The translations under genes were made by a program, and so were the position numbers. Below are positions 8,680-19,900 of a DNA stretch of 64,000 nucleotides, piece by piece (positions within the stretch are counted from its first letter, which is position 1; each line of letters begins with the position of its first letter). The DNA is from Clostridiales bacterium (GTDB lineage Bacteria > Bacillota > Clostridia > Peptostreptococcales > Acidaminobacteraceae), in contig JAFGAC010000194.1 of NCBI GenBank assembly GCA_016933835.1, forward strand, positions 186,001 to 250,000, written 5' to 3'. The notes below the pieces were generated by a model. That model did no database searches. It was not told the origin of the DNA and was given only the letters and a program-made list of their open reading frames with translations.

Positions 8680-9774
8680 ATGAAAAGAAAAATCATTTTC
8701 ATCTTGCTGACTGGCCTTTCGTTGCTTACAGCTTGCCAGAAACAAGATACTCTAGTTGTAGGTATCGTCGGCAAATTTTCAGGCGCCAATTCAGATCTTG
8801 GCATCGCCATGTACAACGCTACTTCATTGGCTTTAAGTGAACTCAATAAATCCGGAAGGCATTATGAAAAGATGTACTTCGACATCTCCAACTACGAAAC
8901 ACCTGAATCCCTGTTCCAAGACATTTTGTCTAATGATTTAGATTGCATCATAGGTCCAGATACATCCTCGTATATGGAAAAAATTTATCCCTTAGTTATT
9001 GAAAATGAAATTTTGACATTCGGCACCACTTTATCTGCGGATAATCTATCAAATAAAAGCGATGTTTTTTTCAGACTTATGAATACAACAGAGGAAATGG
9101 CCATGCTAACTGTCAGCTTTGGAATTGATGGATTGAATTTAAAAAACACTTTATTTTTATATGATACCAGCAATGAAGCATTCACAAAACAATATGTAGA
9201 TTATTTTACACAGTATTCTAAGGATTTCATATCAGCAGCGGGCTTCATTCCTCTTGATATGGATTCATTCGGTGATTTAAGTGAAATACTGTTGCTTTAT
9301 GAAAATTATGACTCCATACTTTTGATCACAGATCCTATAAAAACAGGCATCACCATTCAAAAGATCAAAAGAATTTCTCCTCAAATTCCCATTTTGTTGT
9401 CAGCTTGGTCAAATTCTTCGATAACGCTAGAATATATTGGAAACAATACAGAAAATATATATGTTATTTCAAACTTTACTCCCACTAAAAAAGATTCATA
9501 TGAAATTTTTAAACAAAATTATTTTAATAGATATGAAACATATCCTACTGTTGCTTCATACTTTGGTTATGAGATGACTTATTTTATGGATTTCACTTAT
9601 CAAAATACACACTTTTCAGATATCCCTCAAACAATTGACTTTATAGATAGCCTCGACAATTACAGTGGGATATTTTCCGACTACACATTCAACGGTTACG
9701 GTGACGGAAGACATCCGCTGGTCATACAGAAGATTGAAGATGGTCAATTTGTGGAGGTGATCCAAATTGACTAA
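8680..9774 (+). CDS. LivJ-like (type 1 periplasmic-binding fold) lipoprotein
   Basis: 364 residues. The N-terminus is a lipoprotein signal (MKRKIIFILLTG) with lipobox LLTAC, so the mature protein starts at a lipid-modified cysteine outside the membrane. The rest resembles branched-chain amino acid or amide-type binding proteins (VVGIVGKFSGANSDLG, then IIGPDTSSYM, then FFRLMNTTEEMA, and the closing NGYGDGRHPLVIQKIEDG). The ATG at 8680 follows GGGGGAATT; an upstream GTG in the same frame is rejected. No permease or ATPase gene is nearby; the next gene, overlapping by 8 bases, is a sensor kinase. I infer a ligand-capturing sensor subunit rather than a transport component. The ligand is unknown. 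Confidence 0.82.
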   Translation: MKRKIIFILLTGLSLLTACQKQDTLVVGIVGKFSGANSDLGIAMYNATSLALSELNKSGRHYEKMYFDISNYETPESLFQDILSNDLDCIIGPDTSSYMEKIYPLVIENEILTFGTTLSADNLSNKSDVFFRLMNTTEEMAMLTVSFGIDGLNLKNTLFLYDTSNEAFTKQYVDYFTQYSKDFISAAGFIPLDMDSFGDLSEILLLYENYDSILLITDPIKTGITIQKIKRISPQIPILLSAWSNSSITLEYIGNNTENIYVISNFTPTKKDSYEIFKQNYFNRYETYPTVASYFGYEMTYFMDFTYQNTHFSDIPQTIDFIDSLDNYSGIFSDYTFNGYGDGRHPLVIQKIEDGQFVEVIQID

Positions 9775-11476
9775 TAAAAAAACTACTATTTTCAGATATA
9801 TAACTACTCGGATATCAATAATAATGTTAGTTATAACATTATTGATCATTGGCTCCATTTATTATTTTAATTTAAGATCCGTTGTCAATCAAACACTTTA
9901 TTCACTTAATAGTGATGTCAACTACTTTGAATATCTTACAATTGATTTTATGGAAAGAATTAACGAGACCTTCAATAACATCCTTCTTATCACAGATATT
10001 GAAAATGTTCAATTTGAAGATAATCAATTTCTTGAAAAGTTCTTGGCAGAACATGATGAAATAAGTTCATTGACAATTTTAAGCAACGATGGAAAAGTTC
10101 AATTTTCATTCCCTTTTAATAAAACATACATAGGCCTTGATTTTTCAAATTTGAATTTATATAAAAACTCTACTGCTCAAATTCAGTATTCTGACGTTGT
10201 AATCAATAATTTGACTGGCAACCATGAAGTATATCTAACCAATAAAAAACCTTTATACACACTATTGGCATCTTTTATTATTGCAGATGATTTATATGAA
10301 AAATTGGATTTACTGCAAATAGAAGAATTTGATTTGAAAATAATCGACAGAAAAAATACGGTCATGTTTTCAAGCAACAATCGTTACCTTTACAATCAAC
10401 CAAATATTGTAAAAAATACAACGATTTATTTTCAAAACAACGCTTTCCAAGTTTCAACGGTTAAAAATATTTATGGAGAAACACGTTTTTTCATTGAAAG
10501 AAAAGTTGAGCCATTGGGCTGGAGCATTAAATTCAGCGTTAATAAATCTTATTTTAATTCTTTTTACTATCCTACTTATTTAGTAATTGCTTTTATAAGT
10601 ATACTCCTTTTCACATTTATGCTTGCGTTTGTGTATTATTTCAAATTTAAAATAAACAGCCCACTTATTTATCTCAATCATCATTTTGATCAAATTTCAG
10701 AAAAAAAACAGATTCCATTCAATCCACCTGAGAGCTCTTTGATAGAACTCAATGAATTATATGACCATTATGAGAGAATGCATACTAATATCATCGACAG
10801 AGAAAGAGAGCTGAATCAATTTGTTTACATTGCATCTCATGATCTGCAGGAACCACTCAGGATGATTTCAAGCTATATAAAAATACTTGAAATGGAGTAT
10901 TTTCAGGAACTTGATGATGAAGGAAAGAAATATTTCAAATATGTCGTAGATGGTGCTGTAAGAATGAAGACATTGATACAGGATTTACTGCTTTATTCAA
11001 GAGCCGGTGCTGAATATCAAATAAAATCTGTTGACCTCAATACACTTTTTTCGGAAATCATTGAAGAAATGAATATTTCTATCAGTGAAAGCGATGCAAA
11101 CATATCAATAACTCAACTTCCAGTAATAAAAGGAGATAAGGACCGACTGACCCAATTGTTTATGAACCTTTTAAGCAATTCCATAAAATACAGGAAAATA
11201 GACTGCCCATTGACTATAAAAATATATTATGACAATAAAAATAATGAGCTCATCATTCAAGACAACGGCATCGGAGTGGATGAAAAATATTTGGAGGATA
11301 TATTCCTTCCATTTAAGAAATTGCACTCATCAAGTGATTATAGAGGAACAGGAATCGGTCTTGCTATCTGTTCTAAAGTAGCCATTAATCATGGCTGGAA
11401 AATTTATGCGGCATCTTCAGTAGAAGGCGGTTTGATGATTAAAATAAATTTGAACAACAAGGAGGAAAAAAAGTGA
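9767..11476 (+). CDS. Membrane sensor histidine kinase with extracytoplasmic sensor domain
   Basis: 569 residues. TM1 is about 14-34, an extracytoplasmic region about 35-268 (Cache-like by arrangement, not proven), TM2 about 270-292, then a short linker. HisKA follows with the phospho-acceptor H358 in ASHDLQEPLR, then HATPase with N-box NLLSNSIKY (467-475), G1 DNGIGV (499-504) and G2 GTGIGLA (527-533). The HDLQEPLR kinase core is the type found in phytochrome-like kinases, which pair with Rcp1-like receivers; such a receiver is the next gene. The start codon is TTG, supported by GGAGGTGATCC just upstream and by overlap with the preceding stop. It probably senses the liganded lipoprotein. Confidence 0.9.
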   Translation: MTNKKTTIFRYITTRISIIMLVITLLIIGSIYYFNLRSVVNQTLYSLNSDVNYFEYLTIDFMERINETFNNILLITDIENVQFEDNQFLEKFLAEHDEISSLTILSNDGKVQFSFPFNKTYIGLDFSNLNLYKNSTAQIQYSDVVINNLTGNHEVYLTNKKPLYTLLASFIIADDLYEKLDLLQIEEFDLKIIDRKNTVMFSSNNRYLYNQPNIVKNTTIYFQNNAFQVSTVKNIYGETRFFIERKVEPLGWSIKFSVNKSYFNSFYYPTYLVIAFISILLFTFMLAFVYYFKFKINSPLIYLNHHFDQISEKKQIPFNPPESSLIELNELYDHYERMHTNIIDRERELNQFVYIASHDLQEPLRMISSYIKILEMEYFQELDDEGKKYFKYVVDGAVRMKTLIQDLLLYSRAGAEYQIKSVDLNTLFSEIIEEMNISISESDANISITQLPVIKGDKDRLTQLFMNLLSNSIKYRKIDCPLTIKIYYDNKNNELIIQDNGIGVDEKYLEDIFLPFKKLHSSSDYRGTGIGLAICSKVAINHGWKIYAASSVEGGLMIKINLNNKEEKK

Positions 11477-11916
11477 CTAAGAAAAAAATCAATATACTGC
11501 TTATTGAGGATAATCCTGGCGATGTCGACCTTATTTTATACACTTTCAAAAAAAATAGGATCAACAATGAAATAAAAGCCATCACTAGCGGCGAAGAAGC
11601 GCTTGATTTTATATTCAAAAGAAACAATTACGAAAATGCTCTAAGCCCTGACTTGATTATTCTTGATATCAATCTTCCTAAAATCAGCGGCCTTGAAATA
11701 TTAAAAGAGATAAAATCACATTCTGAAACTAAAATGATCCCTACTATCATTCTTACAACGTCCAAATCGGAAATGGATATTCTTACTGCCTATGAAAACT
11801 TTGCAAGTGCCTACGTCGTGAAACCTGTAGAAATTGAAGAGTTCATAGAAACAATTGCTAAACTTGATAACTTCTGGCTTGATATAGTGAAATTACCAAA
11901 TAATAGAGAGAAATAA
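11473..11916 (+). CDS. Rcp1-like single-domain response regulator
   Basis: 147 residues, one receiver domain only. Acidic pocket E12/D13, phospho-acceptor D65 (IILDINLP), T95/T96 and K117 (VVKP) are all present, so it should accept phosphate. The insertion between beta2 and beta3 (FKRNNYENALSPD) is typical of Rcp1-type receivers that partner HDLQEPLR kinases. The GTG start overlaps the kinase stop in GTGA, with GGAGG upstream, so translation is coupled. There is no output domain; it may relay to the next protein or act by protein contact. Confidence 0.9.
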   Translation: MTKKKINILLIEDNPGDVDLILYTFKKNRINNEIKAITSGEEALDFIFKRNNYENALSPDLIILDINLPKISGLEILKEIKSHSETKMIPTIILTTSKSEMDILTAYENFASAYVVKPVEIEEFIETIAKLDNFWLDIVKLPNNREK

Positions 11917-11931
11917 TAAGGGAGTCTTAAT

Positions 11932-13608
11932 ATGACAACAATGAATATTTTAATAATTGAAGATTTGATATCAGACCAAGATCTTCTGCTTTATCATCTA
12001 AACAGAATAAAAACATTTCACACAAAAGCAAACATTTCAGAGACAATGAAATCAGCGGAAGAGGCATTGAAAACTTCTCATTATGATGCCATTCTACTGG
12101 ATCTGAACTTGCCGGATTCAAGTGCAATCAATACATTGAACAAAATCCTGAAAACATACAGAAATATTCCAACAATTATCATGACCACTTCAGATCCTGA
12201 ACTGGAGAAACAGGCTATTCAACTAGGAGCCCAAGATTTCCTCGATAAACATCATCTTGATAGTAGAATACTTGAAAAATCGATTTTATTTTCCATAGAG
12301 AGGCAAAAATTTATGGAGAATTTACTCAATCTGTCTTTTATAGACCCTATAACAAATCAATATAATTTCAAATTTCTGATGGAAACCTACAATAATATTT
12401 ATCGCAACATTCCGAAAGATTTTATATTAAGTTTATATCTAATAGACATCAGAAATTTTAATGAATTCAATTTGTCTTTCGGCCATGAATTGGGTGATGC
12501 TCTCCTTACAGATATAGGCATCAAGCTCAAAAACATCCCATACAATCATTACTTCTTTTTGGCACGGGGGTCCGGCACTCAATATTATCTCTTGACTATT
12601 CAAAATTATGTTGATTTAAAATCTGAAATTACTTCGTCTAAATTGACTGAATCACTTATGAAAGATTTTAAATGTGCTGACAATTTTGTTCATATCAATT
12701 TCAAAATTACTCGCACTGATGTCTTCAGTCACAAAACTACCCTTCATGATTTGATCAACGAATGTGAATTTGCGTTGCATGAAATTAAATTAAACGATGA
12801 TATTCATTATAATATCTATCATCCAGAACTCAACAAAAGATTAAATAGAAAAAGGCTCATAGGTAAACATTTATCAAAATCAATAGAAAAAAATGAGCTT
12901 TATCTCGTCTACCAACCTGTCGTCAATATTGAGAATGAAAACATTGATTTTTGTGAAACCCGTATACGTTGGAATTGCAAAGATTTAGGTTTTCCTGTAT
13001 ATCCAGATGAATTCATTCCAATAGCTGAAGAAACTGGTTTCATAAAAAATATAGGCTTATTTGTAATAAGTACCGCCATTGACAATTATGAATTTTTTAA
13101 AAAACATTCTATAATTGTTTCAATCAATTTATCAGTCAATGAACTTGACCAAAAGGATTTTGCCCAAAATGTAATCGATCTCTTTGAACTTTCCGTTGCT
13201 TTACCTCAACAATATGTCTTTGAAATAACTGAACACACACAATTCATAGACAGTTTAAATGTTCACAGAAATATCTATCAGTTGATTGAGTATGGTTTCA
13301 CTTTCTCCATTGATGATTTTGGAACTGGTTATTCAACATTTCAGCAGATTGCAAGGTTCAGTGGCAGCATCATCAAAATAGACAAAAGCTTTATTCAAGA
13401 TATTGAAATAGACAATTACAATAAAGCTATCATTTCTGCCATCGCAAACATGGGAAAAACACTTGGCATAACTGTTGTTGCAGAAGGTGTTGAAACCTTA
13501 TCGCAGCTAAATGCACTTCGCACAATGAATATTAATTATATTCAAGGATATTATTTCTATAAGCCAATGGTATTTGAAAATTTAAAAAATATAAAAGAGT
13601 CTGTCTAG
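11932..13608 (+). CDS. Response regulator: receiver - degenerate GGDEF - EAL c-di-GMP phosphodiesterase
   Basis: 558 residues. Receiver about 1-125 with D57 (ILLDLNLP) and K106. GGDEF-like domain about 135-300 in which the signature is replaced by GSGTQ (213-217), so no cyclase activity is expected. EAL domain about 305-555 with E342 (ETRIRW in place of EALLRW), N399, E431, D461/D462 (DDFGTGYS), K482, E521 and Q538 all in place, so c-di-GMP hydrolysis is likely. The gene starts 15 bases after the receiver gene, with GGGAG before the ATG. As the last gene of the operon it is the likely output: phosphorylation would adjust the c-di-GMP level. Domain assignment is firm; activity is inferred from residues. 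Confidence 0.9.
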   Translation: MTTMNILIIEDLISDQDLLLYHLNRIKTFHTKANISETMKSAEEALKTSHYDAILLDLNLPDSSAINTLNKILKTYRNIPTIIMTTSDPELEKQAIQLGAQDFLDKHHLDSRILEKSILFSIERQKFMENLLNLSFIDPITNQYNFKFLMETYNNIYRNIPKDFILSLYLIDIRNFNEFNLSFGHELGDALLTDIGIKLKNIPYNHYFFLARGSGTQYYLLTIQNYVDLKSEITSSKLTESLMKDFKCADNFVHINFKITRTDVFSHKTTLHDLINECEFALHEIKLNDDIHYNIYHPELNKRLNRKRLIGKHLSKSIEKNELYLVYQPVVNIENENIDFCETRIRWNCKDLGFPVYPDEFIPIAEETGFIKNIGLFVISTAIDNYEFFKKHSIIVSINLSVNELDQKDFAQNVIDLFELSVALPQQYVFEITEHTQFIDSLNVHRNIYQLIEYGFTFSIDDFGTGYSTFQQIARFSGSIIKIDKSFIQDIEIDNYNKAIISAIANMGKTLGITVVAEGVETLSQLNALRTMNINYIQGYYFYKPMVFENLKNIKESV

Positions 13609-13616
13609 ATTATAAA

Positions 13617-13672
13617 ATGATTCCCCTTAAGTGGATTTTGCTTATTTGCCTTGTATTTTTGAGGGGAATCAT
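13617..13672. repeat. 14-bp inverted repeat with 28-nt spacer after the EAL gene
   Basis: The left arm at 13617-13630 (ATGATTCCCCTTAA) pairs with the right arm at 13659-13672, giving 13 Watson-Crick pairs and one G-T pair. No T-run follows on either strand, so it is a poor Rho-independent terminator. It could still end or stabilise the upstream transcript. No second copy was noticed in the window. Confidence 0.55.
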
Positions 13673-13676
13673 ATCA

Positions 13677-13706
13677 TTGTTGGATAGTCTCTTTTTATGT
13701 TATAAT
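13677..13706 (+). promoter_or_regulatory. Promoter of rqcH
   Basis: TTGTTG (13677-13682), an 18-base spacer and TATAAT (13701-13706), with TG at the extended -10 position. It lies 22 bases before the rqcH start codon. Confidence 0.7.
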
Positions 13707-13728
13707 TGTATCTATTGAGGTGATTCAT

Positions 13729-15441
13729 ATGGCTTTCGATGGCCTAATACTAAAACATACAATCGAAGAACTCCGTGAAAATATAATACATTCAAAAATA
13801 GACAAAATATTCCAGCCTGAAGAAGATGAAATCCATATTCAATTCAGAAACAAGCTGAGATTAAAATTTTCAATCAATGCATCTATGCCTTATTTGACTT
13901 TGACGAAGCAAAAAAAAATCAACCCGCAGAGCCCTCCAAATTTTCTTATACTATTGAGAAAATATTTGACAGGTGCTGTATTGACCCATATTGAACAATC
14001 GGGCATGGACCGTATTGTTTTTTTCACTTTTTTCAGTCGCAATGAAATGGGCGATGATATCGAATTGAAACTCATTTATGAACTGATGGGAAAACATTCA
14101 AACTTAATAATGGTCAATCATGAAGACATCATCATTGATAGTTTGAAAAGGGTTCCACCCTATATGAGTCATGTCAGACAGATTTTACCCAATTTGAAAT
14201 ACTTTCAAATTGAAAATGATCAATTGGATATTCAAAATATCCCATTTGATTTATTCAATGAATCCATTTCTGATAAAAACGAAAAAATATTTAAAGTTCT
14301 TTATCAGGTATTTGAAGGTTTCAGTCCTTCATTGACTAAAGAACTGATATCGCGATGCAATATTGATCCAAATGAAAATGCACTTAATCTAAATGTTTCA
14401 CAAAAAAACATTTTATACATGACTCTCATCGATTTAAATGTCGAAGATTATTATATTTTCTTGGATAATGACGGCTTTTATAAAGATTTTCATATAAAAA
14501 ATTTGAAAGTTTACAATTCATTTACTACAAAGAGCAGCATTTTGGAACTGATTGATGACTTTTATAACAATAAAGATGTACAACTTCATATCAAACAAAA
14601 ATCGACTGACTTAAGAAAACTCGTTGAAAATAGAATAAAACGTGTTGAAAATAAAATAGAGGGTCTTCAAAAGGAACTTGCTGAATCTCTTGAATCCGAA
14701 GCTTTTAAGATTAAAGGTGAATTGATTCTTTCCAATATCTATCAAATTCAAAGTGGTATGGAAAGCATTACTGTCTACAATTACTATTCAGAGAATGATT
14801 TGTTGATTGAACTCGATCCTCAAAAAACACCTCAGGAAAACTCTCAGCTTTATTATCAAAAATATAACAAGATGAAAACTGCAAAGATCTATATTGAAAA
14901 TCAACTTAAAGTGTCCAAGGATGAATTTGACTATCTTCAATCCATTATGACATCAATTGACAATACGCTTGACAATGATAACTTGGAATTGATCAAGGAT
15001 GAATTGATTTCAGAGGGTTATTTGAAAAAAAAAGGATTTAAAAAATCAAAAAAAATTATATCAAAACCTAACGAATACATTTCAAATACAGGATTCATAA
15101 TATCTGTAGGTAAAAACAACAAGGAAAATGATATTTTGACATTTAAAAAATCCAGCAACAGTGATTTGTGGTTTCACACTAAAAACATTCCGGGATCACA
15201 TGTTGTAATAAGTACTCAAGGTAAGGAACCTGACAATGAAACTATAGTGCTTGCTGCAGAATTGGCGGCATTTAACAGTAAATCCAAATATTCTTCTACA
15301 GTTCCAGTTGATTTCACTGAAATACGGCATGTAAAAAAACCAAGCGGTGCAAAACCGGGATTTGTAAACTATTTTCATCAAAAAACAATTTATGTTACAC
15401 CAAATGAAGAAAAAATCAACCAACATAAAAAAGAAGTCTAA
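13729..15441 (+). CDS. rqcH: Rqc2 homologue RqcH (NFACT family)
   Basis: 570 residues. Bacterial ribosome quality control factor that binds stalled 50S-peptidyl-tRNA complexes and directs C-terminal alanine tailing; older annotations call it fibronectin-binding protein. The NFACT-N domain starts MAFDGLILKHTIEELR, helix-rich coiled coil arms lie around 300-430, and the NFACT-R domain has DLWFHTKNIPGSHVVI near 490. The start at 13729 follows GAGGTGATTC; a GTG three codons upstream lies inside that ribosome-binding site and is rejected. It is a single-gene unit with its own promoter and terminator. Confidence 0.93.
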   Translation: MAFDGLILKHTIEELRENIIHSKIDKIFQPEEDEIHIQFRNKLRLKFSINASMPYLTLTKQKKINPQSPPNFLILLRKYLTGAVLTHIEQSGMDRIVFFTFFSRNEMGDDIELKLIYELMGKHSNLIMVNHEDIIIDSLKRVPPYMSHVRQILPNLKYFQIENDQLDIQNIPFDLFNESISDKNEKIFKVLYQVFEGFSPSLTKELISRCNIDPNENALNLNVSQKNILYMTLIDLNVEDYYIFLDNDGFYKDFHIKNLKVYNSFTTKSSILELIDDFYNNKDVQLHIKQKSTDLRKLVENRIKRVENKIEGLQKELAESLESEAFKIKGELILSNIYQIQSGMESITVYNYYSENDLLIELDPQKTPQENSQLYYQKYNKMKTAKIYIENQLKVSKDEFDYLQSIMTSIDNTLDNDNLELIKDELISEGYLKKKGFKKSKKIISKPNEYISNTGFIISVGKNNKENDILTFKKSSNSDLWFHTKNIPGSHVVISTQGKEPDNETIVLAAELAAFNSKSKYSSTVPVDFTEIRHVKKPSGAKPGFVNYFHQKTIYVTPNEEKINQHKKEV

Positions 15442-15455
15442 TAGACTTCTTTTTT
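15431..15455. terminator. Bidirectional terminator between rqcH and pyrR
   Basis: The 9-bp stem AAGAAGTCT / AGACTTCTT with a 3-nt loop is followed by four further T on the plus strand and, read on the minus strand, by a T-run as well. It serves both convergent genes and overlaps the rqcH stop codon. Confidence 0.88.
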
Positions 15456-15457
15456 AA

Positions 15458-16919
<1,462 letters not shown>

Positions 16920-16936
16920 TTGCATTCTCCTAAAAT

Positions 16937-16961
16937 GATAGCTGGGATTTTCCCAGCTATC
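16937..16961 (-). terminator. Hairpin between ileS and rluD
   Basis: GATAGCTGGG / CCCAGCTATC form a perfect 10-bp stem with a 5-nt loop, 9 bases after the ileS stop. On the minus strand only ATTTT follows, so it is a weak terminator or a processing or stability element that lowers rluD-pyrR expression relative to ileS. Confidence 0.6.
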
Positions 16962-16969
16962 TCTAATTA

Positions 16970-19900
16970 CTATATTCTCTCGAGGAATATTTTTGTATCA
17001 TGTCCATTTAAATTATGTTCTTCATAATTATGATCTTCAAGTGCATTTATTTCAACAGCCAATGTCTCATCCTTGATGTATTCATCAAATGTTCTGATCG
17101 CTTTTGTCAATTCATCAGATGATTCAAAGTAAATTTTTATGTGGTCAGCAACCTCGAAATCATTGCTCTTTCTCATCTGCTGTACTCTGGAAATGAATTC
17201 TCTTGCATACCCTTCATTGACTAGCTCTTCAGTCAAAGTCGTATCCAAAATGATAAAAACATTGTTTTCCATTTGTACAGTAAATCCTTCTTTTGATTCA
17301 ATATTGACAACCAATTGATCATTGGTTAATTCGATTGTCTTTTCGTCACTCAGCACAATTGAAACTTTTTCACCCTTATTGAATTTATCAACAACTTCGC
17401 TTGGATCTAATGTCGCAAGCACTTTAGAGAACAAACCCATGTCTTTTCCTAAGATTGGTCCTAATTCTCTAAAATTCGGTTTTAAACTGAAGTTCATATA
17501 TTCATTTACATTATCAATGAATCCAACTTCTTTTACATTTAACTCTTCCATTAATAATGGCGACAAGTCTTCTATCATTTCTTTGTTTTTTCCATCAATG
17601 TAAACCTTTTGAATCGGTTGTCTTACCTTGATTTTAACAGATTCTCTCGCTGCCCTTCCAAGCCCTACAAGAGTTCTGACCAAATCCATTCTATTTTCAA
17701 TCTTTTCATTGATCAGACTTTCATCAACCACTGGATACTTCGCTAGATGAACTGACTTATCTCCAGTAAGATTTCTATAAATTTCTTCCGAAATATAAGG
17801 CGTAAACGGAGCAATCAATTTAGAAATATCAACTAAAACTTCATAGGTTGTATTGTAGACTGATTTTTTATCCTGATCCATTTCTGTGCTCCAGAATCTT
17901 CTTCGGCTTCTTCTGATATACCAATTAGATAAATCTTCATTGACAAAATCTTGGATTTTTCTCACTGCTTTTGTCAAATCATATTCATTCAAATCACTCG
18001 TTACATTTTTTATCAAACTGCTCAGCTTAGATAATACCCATTGGTCAAGTTCTGGTCTTTCTTTTGGTTGAACATAAAAATCAGTTGCCTTCACATTATC
18101 CATGTTTGCATACATTGTAAAGAAATTATAAACATTTTGAAGTGTTCTGAAGAATTTACTGTTTACTTCTTTAAGTCCTTCTTCATCAAACTTGGTCGGT
18201 GCCCATGCAGGTGAAACATAATTAAGATACCATCTGACAACATCAGCGCCATAGCGGTCGAACAGATCAAATGAATCTACTGTATTGCCTTTTGTTTTCG
18301 ACATTTTCTTTCCATCTTTATCTAATAGCAAATCATTTACCAATACGTTCTTATATGGTGATTTACCTGTAACAAAAGTAGAAATTGCCAATAATGAATA
18401 GAACCAGCCGCGTGTCTGATCAATTCCTTCACAAATATAGTCTGCAGGAAATAATTGATCAAAATCTTCTTTGTGTTCAAATGGGTAGTGATATTGGGCA
18501 AAAGGCATTGCTCCTGAGTCAAACCAAACGTCAATAACTTCAGGTACTCTTGTCATGATCCCACCGCATTTGTCACATTTCAAATGAACATCATCAACAT
18601 ACGGTCTGTGAAGTTCAATCGTTTCATCAATTGATTCAATCGCTCTCTCGGTCAATTCTTTAATAGATCCCACTGAAGCCTTATGACCACATTCACATCT
18701 CCAGATATTTAGAGGAGTTCCCCAATATCTATTTCTTGAAATCGCCCAATCATTTAAATTTTCAAGCCAATTTCCAAATCTCTTTTCACCGACATATTCT
18801 GGATACCAATTGACTGTTTTATTGTTTTCAATCAATTTATCTTTAAGTTTTGTAATTTCAATATACCAGCTTGGCTTTGCAGAATAAAGAAGTGGTGTCT
18901 TACATCTCCAGCAATGAGGATAATTATGTTCCATTTTTTGCTTTTTATATAATTTTCCTTCTTCTCTCAACCATTGAACAATTTCAGGATCTGCATCAAT
19001 GACAAATGTTCCTTTCCAAGGTGTTTCAGTATATTTACCATCTTCATCTACTGGTTGAGGAACAGGTAAATCATATTTTCTTCCAGTATGGTAATCATCT
19101 TCACCAAAAGCAGGTGCCGTATGCACAATACCTGTTCCGTCTCCAGTTGTTACATAATCTCCTAGTGTAACAAAGAAAGCTTTTTTATCTATTTTTAGGA
19201 ATGGCATCAATTGCTCATATTCCACGTATTCTAATTCTGCCCCTAAAAATTCATCGATAACTTCATAATCATCAGACAATACTTCCTTTGCAAGATTTTT
19301 TTCAAGAATATAAGTTGTCCCATTTTCCACAACTCTCAAATACGTTTCTTTAGGATTAACAGTCAATGCGACGTTTGAAGCAAGCGTCCATGGTGTTGTT
19401 GTCCATACTAGGAAATACTCATCTCTGTCTTTTCTTTTAAATTTAACATAAACTGTTTCTGTTTTTACTTCCTGATAGCCGAGTGCAACTTCATGTGATG
19501 CCAGCCCTGTTCCGCAACGTGCACAATATGGCAGAATTTTATGACCTTCATAAACATATCCTTCTTCAAAAAACTTGTTGAGGATCCACCATACTGATTC
19601 TATATATTCATTGCTTAGAGTAATATAAGGATCATCCATATCAACTAAATATGCCATTCTTTCTGTTTGTTCACGCCATGCCGCTTCATATACAAACACA
19701 GAATCACGACATTGTTTATTAAAAGCTTCAATACCATATTTCTCTATATCTTGTTTATTGGATAATTTCAATTTTTTCTCTACTTCAATTTCAACTGGCA
19801 ATCCATGTGTATCCCAACCTGCTTTTCTTTTTACTTGAAAGCCTTCCATTGTTTTAAATCGACAGACTGAGTCCTTCAATGATCTTGCAACTACATGATG

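Noticed and set aside
8680-9774. Component of a branched-chain amino acid ABC importer
   Set aside because: No livH, livM, livG or livF genes lie nearby and the gene is translationally coupled to a sensor kinase, so a transport role is less likely.
13617-13672. CRISPR-like or MITE-like element
   Set aside because: Only one inverted pair, no direct repeats or spacers, and no second copy seen. Kept only as an unexplained inverted repeat.
17322-17603. 93-codon open frame on the plus strand
   Set aside because: Antisense to the C-terminal part of ileS; shadow frame.
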